Notes under the pieces: generated by a model
The model's database searches: none
What the model was told of the DNA's origin: nothing
Seen by the model: only the letters and a program-made list of their open reading frames with translations
In this document: positions 8,577 to 16,287 of the stretch, piece by piece
How the letters are laid out: each line of letters starts with the position of its first letter
How positions within the stretch are numbered: position 1 is the stretch's first letter
DNA from: DATFXM01 sp035315885
Lineage (GTDB): Bacteria; Acidobacteriota; Blastocatellia; UBA7656
Reading direction: 5' to 3'
NCBI GenBank assembly: GCA_035315885.1
Contig: DATFXM010000178.1
Span: forward strand, 3,211 to 67,210
DNA: 64,000 bases
Position numbers and translations under genes: made by a program

Positions 8577-9005
8577 GTGCTGATTTGTATTAAGTTGATA
8601 ACGACGCTATGAAGTTTTGATCTGTTGCGTACGATACGATCCAGTATTTTTTTCACTCCTCAGTAGCGCAGTTTCCTCCTTCATAACCTCGCAATTGATC
8701 ACTCAACTTTTTCCGTCGAGATCGGCAAAGCGTGATCAACGTGTTACGAGCGACGACTTGGTGAGCAACTCGTTTGCGAAGGCTCACGCAAACAAAAAAT
8801 TGATTGGCTCAATCTTTGCGAGGTATCTCTTTTTGAATCATGCGGCGAACGAGTTGAATACTCATCTCTTTCAAAAACTCTCAACCTAAATGCAAAGAAG
8901 ACGTAAGAATGTCTTTGCTTTTCCATTGTAGTGTTGAAGTGTTGAATCCAACGAGGAGCAAGAGCGTTGGAGAAATGTTGAGCGGTTGCTCCAAGGAGGA
9001 AACGA
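8577..9005. other. Spacer upstream of the hsp20 cluster
   Basis: I see no convincing gene here. The last 40 nt can form TTGGAG / CTCCAA pairing immediately before the AAGGAGGA ribosome site of hsp20. This could modulate translation, but it does not clearly hide the site as in a ROSE thermometer. Confidence 0.4.
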
Positions 9006-9566
9006 ATGACGATGTACTCGTATGACCAGGTGCTTACCGACGTAAGACATGTCTACGAACAACTGACCGGACTTCCGGCGCCAAAGCTGGATATTAAAAA
9101 CCCTGCATTCCCTCTTCCGAAAGAAGGAGACGCGGTGAGTCTGGTACAGGGCGAGATAAACAACCTGAATCTCTACTTGATCAACAGTGGAATCTCTCTT
9201 CGGCTCACGAAAACGCCGATCTGGTCACCCCCCGCCGAGATCTATGAAACTCCCGAGCGCTATGTTGTAAACGTGGAACTCGCGGGAATAAAACCGGAGG
9301 ACGTGACAATTCAGCAGCTCAATCAGGTGCTGATCGTGCGCGGGACTCGGCGATTCCGAAGGGCAAGCGAAGACGCACAGTATTTAAGCTCCGAGCGAAT
9401 CTATGGCGCGTTCGAGCGTATGTTTCCAATTCCAGATCACGTCCGTTCAGAGAGTCTGAAGACCAGCTTCGCGGATGGGGTTCTGGAGATCACTTTTGCG
9501 CGCTCGGGCGTGAGTGGGGGGCCCACTCCCACCGGTAAAAAAAGTGAACGAGAGAAAGCCGGTTGA
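9006..9566 (+). CDS. Small heat-shock protein, Hsp20/alpha-crystallin family
   Basis: 186 aa. ATP-independent holdase chaperone. The alpha-crystallin domain runs about residues 78-165 (IYETPERYVVNVELAGI ... GVLEITFARS). The 75-residue N-terminal arm is longer than usual. The Gly/Ser/Lys tail has no I-x-I/V oligomerisation motif that I can see. Strong AAGGAGGA site before ATG 9006. It is the first gene of a co-directional set with the 89-aa protein (49-bp gap), a Gln/Gly/Phe-rich protein and a Clp-like AAA+ protein, which suggests a shared role in protein aggregation or stress (inference). Confidence 0.9.
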   Translation: MTMYSYDQVLTDVRHVYEQLTGLPAPKLDIKNPAFPLPKEGDAVSLVQGEINNLNLYLINSGISLRLTKTPIWSPPAEIYETPERYVVNVELAGIKPEDVTIQQLNQVLIVRGTRRFRRASEDAQYLSSERIYGAFERMFPIPDHVRSESLKTSFADGVLEITFARSGVSGGPTPTGKKSEREKAG

Positions 9567-9614
9567 GGTGGGTTCCAGAAAGCTTAAGAACAAGGGCAGG
9601 AGGTCTAAGCACTA

Positions 9615-9884
9615 ATGAGTATGTATGCACCATCGCGGACTGCTTCGCCGGTTGGAGGTGAAAGCAACCAGGCTCAATTGTCGGATGAAGAGCGTGACAA
9701 GCTTCAGGAGATTCACGAACTCATCAATCTGATAATCAGAGACATGCCGGTCATGTCGCAGATCACAACGCAACACTACGCTCTGCCGCAACATATGCTC
9801 ACGATTCCAGCGGTACCCTATACCTACTCGGTATTACCGTTGCCGTGGGGCGGCATCCAGTACGTGGCGCCGCGTATGATCTGA
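9615..9884 (+). CDS. Uncharacterised 89-aa protein of the hsp20 cluster
   Basis: Preceded by GGCAGGAGGTCT, a strong ribosome site nine bases upstream of ATG, so it is very likely translated. Residues 22-50 (DEERDKLQEIHELINLIIRDMP) look like an amphipathic helix. The C-terminal half is rich in Pro, Tyr and aromatic residues (VPYTYSVLPLPWGG). No family recognised. Position between hsp20 and the low-complexity protein suggests a partner of one of them. Confidence 0.7.
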   Translation: MSMYAPSRTASPVGGESNQAQLSDEERDKLQEIHELINLIIRDMPVMSQITTQHYALPQHMLTIPAVPYTYSVLPLPWGGIQYVAPRMI

Positions 9885-10100
9885 GGTAATTAACAGGCCG
9901 GTCTATATCACGAACAATCACGGCGGACTCTCAAGCGCAATAAGCCTGACAGGCCAGAGGTCTGCCTCAAATTACCTGCTCGAACTCTACCGGGAATCGA
10001 TGAGTGGCGGGTTAGTAGTACTGTTCCGCGTGTGGCCGGTGCCGCACGCACCTGTTTGACTTGAGGTCTACGACCTGACGAACGAACAGATGGAGGTTCT

Positions 10101-11147
10101 ATGTTTTTTCAAAGACAACCGATGAGCAGCCCACTCTTCTCCGGGAACCCTCTTTTTACGGGTAACCCATTCATTCAACACGCAGGGCTCACGCCCTTCG
10201 GTGCGGCGTTGCCGTATTCAGTGCCGCCGCAGTTCTCGGTTCCAGGCATTCCACAGTTTCCGCAGACGGTAGCGCCGTTTCAAACCGCTGCGGCACTTGG
10301 TTGGTCAAATCCGATTCTACCGTTGAACTGGAACCCCTACCTCGGGCTGAACGCGTTGTCGTTCACGGTTCCTAGTCAAATCGGCACACCATATCAGGCA
10401 TTTGGAGGTGTTCCAGGATTTGGAGGGATCGGCCAGCAGGTAACTCCTGAAGTCAATCCGATGGTGGCCGCGCTCGCAATGCAGGCGTTGTGCGGTGCGA
10501 TCGGACAGCACGGTCTGGGAGTCGGCGTGAACCCAGTGGCGGGAACCAGTTGGACTCAACCACAAGCCCAGCACTTGCTCGGTCAAGCGGGGGTACTCGG
10601 CGGCGCTCAGCAAAACGTGCCGTATGGAATCGCCGGCGGTTTGCCGGGAGTGAATTTAACGACTCCGTTTGGCTTAGGCATCGGTTTGCAAGGTCAAGGC
10701 GCGGGTCTGGGGTTCAATCCGGGCTTGACCCAGGGAGTCGCACAGGGCCTTGGGAACGTCCCGATCGGAATTGGAAATGTCAGCCAGGGAATTGACCCGA
10801 CAACCCAGGCGCTGCTGTTGCAGCAACTCTACGGTCACGGCATTCAACAACTGCCAATCAGATCGCTGATCGGCGACCCGCAATTCGGCCAGGGCATTCC
10901 ACCGCAGTTTGGCCAGGGCATTCCACCGCAGTTTGGCCAGGGCATTCCACCGCAGTTTGGCCAACTGTTCGGTCAACAATTTGGCCAGCCCTTCGGTCAA
11001 CAGTTTGGACAACCGTTCAGCCAGCAGTTTGGCGTTCCGGGCATCGCTCCCGGCTTGAGTATCTTTGGCCAGGGACAGGACCCGTATGCTGCAATTGTCC
11101 ACGCGCGATTGATGTCGCAACTCGCGTCGAATCCGTACCGGGTGTAG
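10101..11147 (+). CDS. Gln/Gly/Phe/Pro-rich low-complexity protein with GQGIPPQF repeats
   Basis: 348 aa. ATG 10101 follows GGAGGTT. The whole protein is rich in Gly, Gln, Pro, Phe and Leu with almost no charge. From residue 263 it has three exact 8-residue units GQGIPPQF encoded by identical 24-bp DNA repeats, then degenerate QQFGQPF units to about residue 320. There is no signal peptide and no membrane segment. Composition resembles prion-like or phase-separating proteins. A structural or aggregating role beside Hsp20 is inference, and no homologous family is recognised. Gap of 216 bp from the preceding gene. Confidence 0.75.
   Translation: MFFQRQPMSSPLFSGNPLFTGNPFIQHAGLTPFGAALPYSVPPQFSVPGIPQFPQTVAPFQTAAALGWSNPILPLNWNPYLGLNALSFTVPSQIGTPYQAFGGVPGFGGIGQQVTPEVNPMVAALAMQALCGAIGQHGLGVGVNPVAGTSWTQPQAQHLLGQAGVLGGAQQNVPYGIAGGLPGVNLTTPFGLGIGLQGQGAGLGFNPGLTQGVAQGLGNVPIGIGNVSQGIDPTTQALLLQQLYGHGIQQLPIRSLIGDPQFGQGIPPQFGQGIPPQFGQGIPPQFGQLFGQQFGQPFGQQFGQPFSQQFGVPGIAPGLSIFGQGQDPYAAIVHARLMSQLASNPYRV
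10887..10958 (+). repeat. Three exact 24-bp tandem repeats
   Basis: Three identical consecutive 24-bp units encode GQGIPPQF. Identity at all positions, including silent sites, indicates recent expansion by slippage or recombination. Confidence 0.9.
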
Positions 11148-11149
11148 GA

Positions 11150-11262
11150 AGTTCTGAGCTCTGAGCGCTGAGCGTTGAGATCAGAACTGACTCAGCCTCT
11201 TCTTTATTGAGTGCTCTGACGCGACGCTCAGACTCAGAGCTCACATTCAAACTTCAGCACTA
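11150..11262. repeat. CTGAG-type inverted heptamers
   Basis: TTCTGAGCTCTGAGCGCTG after the low-complexity gene, with inverted CTCAGA/CAGCACT units near 11227-11260. They fill the gap to the AAA+ gene. Confidence 0.6.
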
Positions 11263-11263
11263 G

Positions 11264-12277
11264 GTGATGTTCTCCAACTCACTAGTACAGGCCCTGCAGC
11301 AGCAGGTCGTTGGTCAGCAGTACTCGATCTCGGCTCTGGCGCGTGCGGTTACGCTTGCTACCCTCGGCCTGGTGCAGCGGCGGCGGCCTTTAGCAGTGCT
11401 TCTTCTCCTCGGCCAATCAGGCTCGGGCAAGAATCATGTGGCGCGCTCCTTTGCGCGCCTGGCCCTTGGCGATGAACGCGGGATAATTCACATCGATTGC
11501 CAGCGGCTCACCCGGGAAGGAGACCCACTCGCTGACTTACATCGTCAACTGATCGATGAATGCCTCCGCGTGACAACCGTCTCGACCAGCACAGCCTCGA
11601 CGTTCTCCATCATCCTTCTCGATAGAATCGACGAGGCGCCGGCTTCTTTGCGGGACAGCCTCGCATCCGAAATCGAGCGGGGAGAGATCGTGACGTCGGG
11701 GTCTTCGTTTCCGCTCGATAACTGTTTTGTTTTGCTGACCGCAAGCTTGTCCAAAAGAAAAGCAGACCAGTTGATCGGCCGCACGATAGGGTTCTTCCGA
11801 GAGGGTGAACCGGGTAACGAACTCTCGGATGGTCACCTGGTGGCACTGGAAGAAATGGATCAGATGTTCGGGATCAGGCTCGTAAGCAACATCGACGAGA
11901 TAATCATTCTGGACCGCCCAAATGAACAGAACGTCATCCAGCTTTTCGAACGGCGGCTCTCCGAAATCGAACAGCTCCTGGCTCGCTGCAGCATAGGCTT
12001 CATGATCGACGCCGATGCAAAAACGTTCCTCATCAGACGAGTAATCGAAGACCTGACTCACGGACTCAGGCAGCTCAACCGGATTCTTAGAAACCATCTC
12101 GAGTTTCCGATTGCCGACCTCATCCTGTCCGCGCAACTCACGCCCGGAACAACCGTAGTCGTCAAGCATGAACCTCCCCGAGGCTTCTTGAATTTCCAAA
12201 TCCTTATTCCGTGGCTTTCGGCCGGGGAACCCGCCCTCCTCAGACCTCAAACCCTCCGCGCAGTCTCCATCGGTTGA
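11264..12277 (+). CDS. Single Clp-like AAA+ domain protein with altered Walker motifs
   Basis: 337 aa. Begins GTG 11264 or ATG 11267; the ribosome site is weak. Residues 8-36 (LQQQVVGQQYSISALARAV) align with the opening of the second AAA+ module of ClpA/ClpB. Walker A is GQSGSGKN (50-57), with Asn where Thr/Ser is normal. Walker B is IILLDR (116-121), with Arg where the catalytic Glu should be. A sensor-2-like HGLRQLNRIL follows near residue 270. Nucleotide binding may persist but hydrolysis is doubtful. There is no N-domain, first AAA+ ring or zinc finger, so it is not ClpB or ClpX itself. A Hsp20 neighbour suggests disaggregation or regulation (inference). Confidence 0.75.
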   Translation: MMFSNSLVQALQQQVVGQQYSISALARAVTLATLGLVQRRRPLAVLLLLGQSGSGKNHVARSFARLALGDERGIIHIDCQRLTREGDPLADLHRQLIDECLRVTTVSTSTASTFSIILLDRIDEAPASLRDSLASEIERGEIVTSGSSFPLDNCFVLLTASLSKRKADQLIGRTIGFFREGEPGNELSDGHLVALEEMDQMFGIRLVSNIDEIIILDRPNEQNVIQLFERRLSEIEQLLARCSIGFMIDADAKTFLIRRVIEDLTHGLRQLNRILRNHLEFPIADLILSAQLTPGTTVVVKHEPPRGFLNFQILIPWLSAGEPALLRPQTLRAVSIG

Positions 12278-12403
12278 TTGTATCTTGCAGATTCGCTAAT
12301 AAATACTAACCGCGTCTACGGCGTGAACGACAAGAAGCGGAGCGTGAATGGCTTCAATGGTTCGAACGCAAGACTTAATGAAACGGAATTCAGGAGAGAT
12401 GTC

Positions 12404-13288
12404 ATGAACATTGGATTCATAGGTCTGGGCAACATGGGACAGGCAATGGCTCGCAAATTGATCGCCGCGGGCCACACGGTAACGGTTTACAACCGCACTC
12501 GCAGCCGAGCGGAAGAGTTGCAAAGCGAAGGCGCTACGGTGGCCGGCTCACCGGCGGATGCATGTCGCGGAGAGGCGGTCATCACAATGCTGGCGGACGA
12601 TCGAGTCGTCGCGGCGTTGGCTTTCGGCGCCAAGGGCATTGCCACCAGCTTGAAGCCGGGGAGTGTTCATATATCGATGAGCACCATCAGCGTCGGTTTG
12701 TCTCGAAGGCTGGCGGAAACGCATTCAGCATCGAGCACCGGGTTTGTGGCGGCTCCTGTTTTTGGCAGACCCTCGGCGGCTGAGGCCGGGCAGTTATTCA
12801 TCGTAGCCGCTGGGGAGCAGACGCTGCTTGAGCGAGTCGGTCCATTGTTCGAGGCGATGGGACAGAAGACTTTTGTAGTCGGGGACGAGCCTTCTAAAGC
12901 GAACGTAGTGAAGATCGTGGGAAACTTCATGCTGGCGACGGTGATAGAGAGTCTGGGCGAAGCATTCGCTCTCGGGGGTAAGGCGGGAGTGGAACCCGGT
13001 ACGCTCTTGGAGATTCTGACCGGGACGATTTTTCCGGCGCCGGTGTTCAAGAGCTACGGCTCGATGATCGCGCAACAGAAATTCGAGCCGGCGGGATTCA
13101 AGCTTTCGCTGGGTTTGAAGGACGTGAAACTGGCTCTGGAGGCCTCAGACCTGTTCGAGGTGCCGCTTCCGCTTGCGAGTCTCATTCGTGATCGCTTCAT
13201 CGCCTCGATGTCGCGCGGGCGTCGTGAGTGGGACTGGTCCGGGCTTGCGAAGCTGAGCACAGATGATGCGGGGATCGGGAAGTTCTGA
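12404..13288 (+). CDS. NAD(P)-dependent oxidoreductase, 3-hydroxyisobutyrate dehydrogenase family
   Basis: 294 aa from ATG 12404, chosen because AGGAGAG lies seven bases upstream and the Rossmann fold starts at once (MNIGFIGLGNMG). Beta-hydroxyacid dehydrogenase features: dinucleotide motif at residues 4-12, VYNRTRSRAEEL (28-39; the Asn-Arg hints at NADP preference), substrate region around 120, and catalytic Lys170 in KIVGN. Substrate could be 3-hydroxyisobutyrate, tartronate semialdehyde or succinic semialdehyde, and neighbours do not decide. It converges with dapF across a CTGAG repeat. Confidence 0.9.
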   Translation: MNIGFIGLGNMGQAMARKLIAAGHTVTVYNRTRSRAEELQSEGATVAGSPADACRGEAVITMLADDRVVAALAFGAKGIATSLKPGSVHISMSTISVGLSRRLAETHSASSTGFVAAPVFGRPSAAEAGQLFIVAAGEQTLLERVGPLFEAMGQKTFVVGDEPSKANVVKIVGNFMLATVIESLGEAFALGGKAGVEPGTLLEILTGTIFPAPVFKSYGSMIAQQKFEPAGFKLSLGLKDVKLALEASDLFEVPLPLASLIRDRFIASMSRGRREWDWSGLAKLSTDDAGIGKF

Positions 13289-13322
13289 GTTCTGAGTCTC
13301 AGCACTCAGGACTCAGAACTCT
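13285..13322. repeat. CTGAG palindrome between convergent genes
   Basis: GTTCTGAGTTCTGAG is followed directly by CTCAGGACTCAGAAC, a near-perfect palindrome of about 38 bp. It fills the whole gap between the oxidoreductase and dapF stops, so a bidirectional terminator role is likely. Confidence 0.65.
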
Positions 13323-13325
13323 CCT

Positions 13326-14183
13326 CTACCCTCTCAACCAGCGGCCTTCGTAGATGACTTCGGCGGGTCCGGTGAGCGCTACGGTGCCGTCCAGTCGCCA
13401 CTCGACGTGCAGGTCGCCGCCCTCGGTTCGCACGTCAACTGCTCGCTCGGTGAGCCCGTTCAACGCGCTCGCTACCGCTGACGCGCACGAGCCGGTTCCA
13501 GACGAGAGAGTATGCCCCGCGCCTCGTTCCCAGATGCGGATCCGCAGCGTCGAACGGTTCACCACCTCCACGAATTCAACGTTCGTTCGATCGGGAAAAA
13601 CCGGGTGGTGTTCGATCAATGGTCCCAACTCTTCAAAGTCCACGGCTTCAAGTTCCGGCACGAATATCACCGTCTGCGGATTTCCCATCGAGAGGCAGGT
13701 AACCTCCACGGGTTCTCCTCCCAGGTTAATTGGGTAACTCACGACTCGCTCGAGCCCGTGCTCAAGCAGCATTGGGACATCGCTGCTGGCAAGACGCGGC
13801 GCACCCATATCGAACTCGAACTCGAACCGGGCTTCGGACCTCGAGACAAGACGACCTCGTTTAATCCCGGCGATCGTCCGGATGCGCACCTCGGGTGCCG
13901 ACCAGAGACCTGCGTAGTAAACGTACGCTGCGGCGCATCGAGTGCCGTTGCCGGATACACCGGCTTCGCTGCCGTCGGAATTGTAGATGCGCGAATTGAA
14001 ATCGGCGTCGTCGCTCGGATCCCTGGTCAGGAACACAACGCCGTCCGCGCCCGCGCCAAAGTTCCTGTTGCACAGGTGTAGCGCGATCTGCGTCGCTGCT
14101 CTCAGAGTAGAGACATCGTCGACTTCGATAATCAGGAAGTCGTTGCCCAGTCCTTCCAGCTTGGTAAATCGAAAATCGTTCAC
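13326..14183 (-). CDS. dapF: Diaminopimelate epimerase
   Basis: 285 aa. Interconverts LL- and meso-diaminopimelate for lysine and peptidoglycan synthesis (cytosol). Both catalytic cysteines are present: Cys83 in GNGTRC and Cys233 in SGTGSCAS. Opening FTKLEGLGNDFLII is typical. Starts at GTG 14183 with GGAG eight bases upstream. The ATG 18 nt further out is out of frame. Divergent from the 126-aa membrane protein. Confidence 0.95.
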   Translation of the reverse strand: MNDFRFTKLEGLGNDFLIIEVDDVSTLRAATQIALHLCNRNFGAGADGVVFLTRDPSDDADFNSRIYNSDGSEAGVSGNGTRCAAAYVYYAGLWSAPEVRIRTIAGIKRGRLVSRSEARFEFEFDMGAPRLASSDVPMLLEHGLERVVSYPINLGGEPVEVTCLSMGNPQTVIFVPELEAVDFEELGPLIEHHPVFPDRTNVEFVEVVNRSTLRIRIWERGAGHTLSSGTGSCASAVASALNGLTERAVDVRTEGGDLHVEWRLDGTVALTGPAEVIYEGRWLRG

Positions 14184-14291
14184 GGTTTTCGCTCCATTTT
14201 TGCATCCCCAGTTTCTTGACTCGGCTGTGCGGCTGTGCTACCTTCGATCCCTTCCGAAAGCGGTAAATAGCGATCCGAAAGGAGCGTAACC

Positions 14292-14672
14292 GTGCCAAGC
14301 CTCCAGGCTCGAAGCCCTTTACGCAGTGCCCACCCGCTGTTGCTGCTAATCAACAAGGCCCTGTCTCAGGCTGCGTTTATCCTGCTGTTGTTCGCCGGAT
14401 GGCTCGCGCTGAACTACGTGCGAACCGAATGGCGGCATTCGGACAGCAACTCCGAGCAGCCGCCGGCAGTTTCGGCAGCGTCCCCCGCCCTTCAGGAAAC
14501 CTCGGCGATCCAATCCATTCAAAAAGCGCAACGGCTCGTATATATCTGCGCTTCGGACAACGGTCACTATCACGCCTTAACGCATCTGCAACACTGTAAG
14601 CGTACTGGCCTGAGCGAGGAGGCCGCGATACAGCGCGGCCTGAAACGATGCTCAGTTTGTCTCTCAGAATGA
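14292..14672 (+). CDS. Small membrane-anchored protein with Cys/His motif
   Basis: 126 aa from GTG 14292, with AAAGGAG about nine bases upstream. One membrane helix (residues 22-42, INKALSQAAFILLLFAGWLA), a Ser/Pro-rich linker, then a compact C-terminal module YICASDNGHYHALTHLQHC ... RCSVC. The spacing (YHxxxxxxC, Ala/Gly-rich turn, CxxC) resembles small putative zinc-binding modules at the ends of nuclease-like or hypothetical bacterial proteins. Orientation probably places the module outside the cytosol, but this is uncertain. Function unknown. Confidence 0.65.
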   Translation: MPSLQARSPLRSAHPLLLLINKALSQAAFILLLFAGWLALNYVRTEWRHSDSNSEQPPAVSAASPALQETSAIQSIQKAQRLVYICASDNGHYHALTHLQHCKRTGLSEEAAIQRGLKRCSVCLSE

Positions 14673-14842
14673 GAAGGGTGAGAACAGTTTCGGGTTTCGG
14701 GTTTAGGGTTTCGAGTTTAGGGTTGCGTCGGCCGAATTCCCGGTCACCGCAGCTTTGGCTACCGAACCCGAAATCCTGAACCCGAAACCCGAAAACTTGT
14801 TCTCACCCTAAACCCTAAACTCGAAACCGATCTTCACCCTTC
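14673..14842. repeat. Telomere-like TTTCGGG/TTTAGGG inverted repeat
   Basis: GAAGGGTGAGAACAGTTTCGG with TTTCGGG/TTTAGGG heptamers on the left; CCCGAAA/CCCTAAA heptamers with TTCTCACCC and CTTCACCCTTC on the right. The arms are nested reverse complements around a 50-bp centre. It spans the gap between convergent genes and touches the kinase stop. A related piece (TTTCGGGTTTCG) lies at about 24365. Confidence 0.75.
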
Positions 14843-15742
14843 CTCAAAGTGCGAGTATGCCCGAAGCTGTCGAAAACGGTCTCTTATCTCGTCCCAAGTC
14901 AGCTTAAGCATCCGCTCGGGTCCGAACTCCTCTACGTTGAACGAAGCCATCACCGACCCATAGATTATTGCCCGGCGAAACGCCTGCTCGTCTTCGACTC
15001 CGGTCGACGCGAGATAGCCCATCATTCCGCCCGCAAAGCTGTCCCCCGCGCCGGTCGGATCGAAAACATCCTCGATTGGAAACGCCGGTGTCGCGAAGTA
15101 CGAGTGATCTGTGAACATCGCCGCGCCGTATTCGCCGCGTTTGACGATCAAGCGGCTCGGTCCCATTGACAGTATCTTGCGCCCAGCCCGGATCAGGTTT
15201 GCCTCCTCGGCCAGCTCTCGAGCTTCGGCGTCGTTGATCACCAGAAGGTCTACCACTCTCAGCATCTCCCTGAGCTCTCGGGGCGTATTCTTGATCCAGT
15301 AGTTCATCGTGTCTGCGGCGACCAGTTGCGCAGCGACCTGCTCGCGTACCTCGACCTGGAGATCGGGTTGAATATTGCCGAGGAACAAGAAGGGAGTCTT
15401 GCGAGCGGCGGGGGACAGCTTGGGTTTGAAGTTGGCAAACACGTTCAACTGGGTATCCAGCGTCCGGGCGGTATTGAGATCAAACCCGTATTCGCCCGCC
15501 CAGTAGAAGCTGCGCTCGCCCGGCACCCGTTCGAGATCTCCGATATCGATTCCGCGGTCTCGAAAAACGCGCTCTTCGGCCTCCCCGAAGTCATCGCCCA
15601 CCACCGCTACTAGACGGACGTCGGTAAAAAAAGAAGCGGCGACGCTGAAGTACGTCGCCGATCCCCCCAACACTCGATTTCGCTCTCCAAAAGGCGTTTT
15701 CACTGAATCAAACGCCACAGAGCCCACCACCAGTATCGACAT
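14834..15742 (-). CDS. PfkB-family carbohydrate kinase
   Basis: 302 aa. ATP-dependent phosphorylation of a sugar or nucleoside. N terminus MSILVVGSVAFDSVKTPFGE with GGSATYFS, and the C-terminal PfkB signature DPTGAGDSFAGG with the base Asp near residue 234. The sequence style resembles adenosine/ribokinase-type sugar kinases, but the exact substrate cannot be fixed. Only 20 bp separate it from the upstream TPR protein gene, so they are probably cotranscribed. Confidence 0.9.
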   Translation of the reverse strand: MSILVVGSVAFDSVKTPFGERNRVLGGSATYFSVAASFFTDVRLVAVVGDDFGEAEERVFRDRGIDIGDLERVPGERSFYWAGEYGFDLNTARTLDTQLNVFANFKPKLSPAARKTPFLFLGNIQPDLQVEVREQVAAQLVAADTMNYWIKNTPRELREMLRVVDLLVINDAEARELAEEANLIRAGRKILSMGPSRLIVKRGEYGAAMFTDHSYFATPAFPIEDVFDPTGAGDSFAGGMMGYLASTGVEDEQAFRRAIIYGSVMASFNVEEFGPERMLKLTWDEIRDRFRQLRAYSHFEEG

Positions 15743-15762
15743 TTATATGTTTGGTCCTCGAT

Positions 15763-16161
15763 TCATTTGGCTTCACCCTTCAACTCATCCACCCTGGCCT
15801 GCGCGCGTTTGGCGAATTCGCTGGTTGGGAAGTCCTTCAGAAGCTGCGCGAAATACTCGCCGGCCTTGTCCTTCTTCGAGAGCTTGAGATGAATCTCGCC
15901 CATAAGGAACAGGACTTCGTCCATTCGTGAAAAATCGCCGTAGGTGTCGATGATCTCCTGCAGTCGGTCGCGCGCGCCCGTGTAAGCCTTCCGCTTCTCA
16001 AAATACCATCGCGCTACATCAAGGTTGTGCTTGGCCTGAACCTCGAGCGCTTCGTCTCTAACGGGCTCAATGCGTCCTTTTGCGGGGCCCTGCGCCGCAG
16101 CGGATACCCACAGGACGGCCGACAAAACTACTGCTGCCGAAAGGTACTTCTTGAATTGCAT
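15763..16161 (-). CDS. Periplasmic TPR protein, BamD/YbgF-like
   Basis: 132 aa from ATG 16161 (GGGAG ten bases upstream). A longer frame exists, but the first 36 residues lie upstream of the obvious signal peptide KKYLSAAVVLSAVLWVSAAAQ. The mature part has two to three TPR-like helical hairpins (ARWYFEKRKAYTGARDRLQEI, GEIHLKLSKKDKAGEYF, DFPTSEFAKRAQARVDEL) as in BamD and the CpoB/YbgF family, but it is only half the length of BamD and has no lipobox Cys. Probably an envelope assembly or scaffold protein. Confidence 0.75.
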   Translation of the reverse strand: MQFKKYLSAAVVLSAVLWVSAAAQGPAKGRIEPVRDEALEVQAKHNLDVARWYFEKRKAYTGARDRLQEIIDTYGDFSRMDEVLFLMGEIHLKLSKKDKAGEYFAQLLKDFPTSEFAKRAQARVDELKGEAK

Positions 16162-16180
16162 CTCACTACTCCCACGTACA

Positions 16181-16286
16181 GAGTGCTGAGTTGAGAGTCT
16201 TGGATCCTTTGAACACGACCATTCCGCATTGATTTTGAGTCTAACAATTAAAGCATCAAAACTCAGCACTCAGCACTCAGCACTCT
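16181..16286. repeat. CTGAG-type heptamers flanking a short spacer
   Basis: GAGTGCTGAGTTGAGAG near 16184 and inverted CAGCACT units at 16264-16283, directly after the mtnP stop. Confidence 0.6.
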
Positions 16287-16287
16287 C

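Noticed and set aside
8617..8889. 90-codon ORF before hsp20
   Set aside because: No ribosome site and no coding-like composition; treated as spacer.
8962..9005. ROSE-type RNA thermometer before hsp20
   Set aside because: The only good stem (TTGGAG/CTCCAA) stops next to the ribosome site and does not sequester it.
14673..14842. Linear chromosome telomere
   Set aside because: Heptamers are interrupted, inverted and internal between genes. Nothing suggests a chromosome end.
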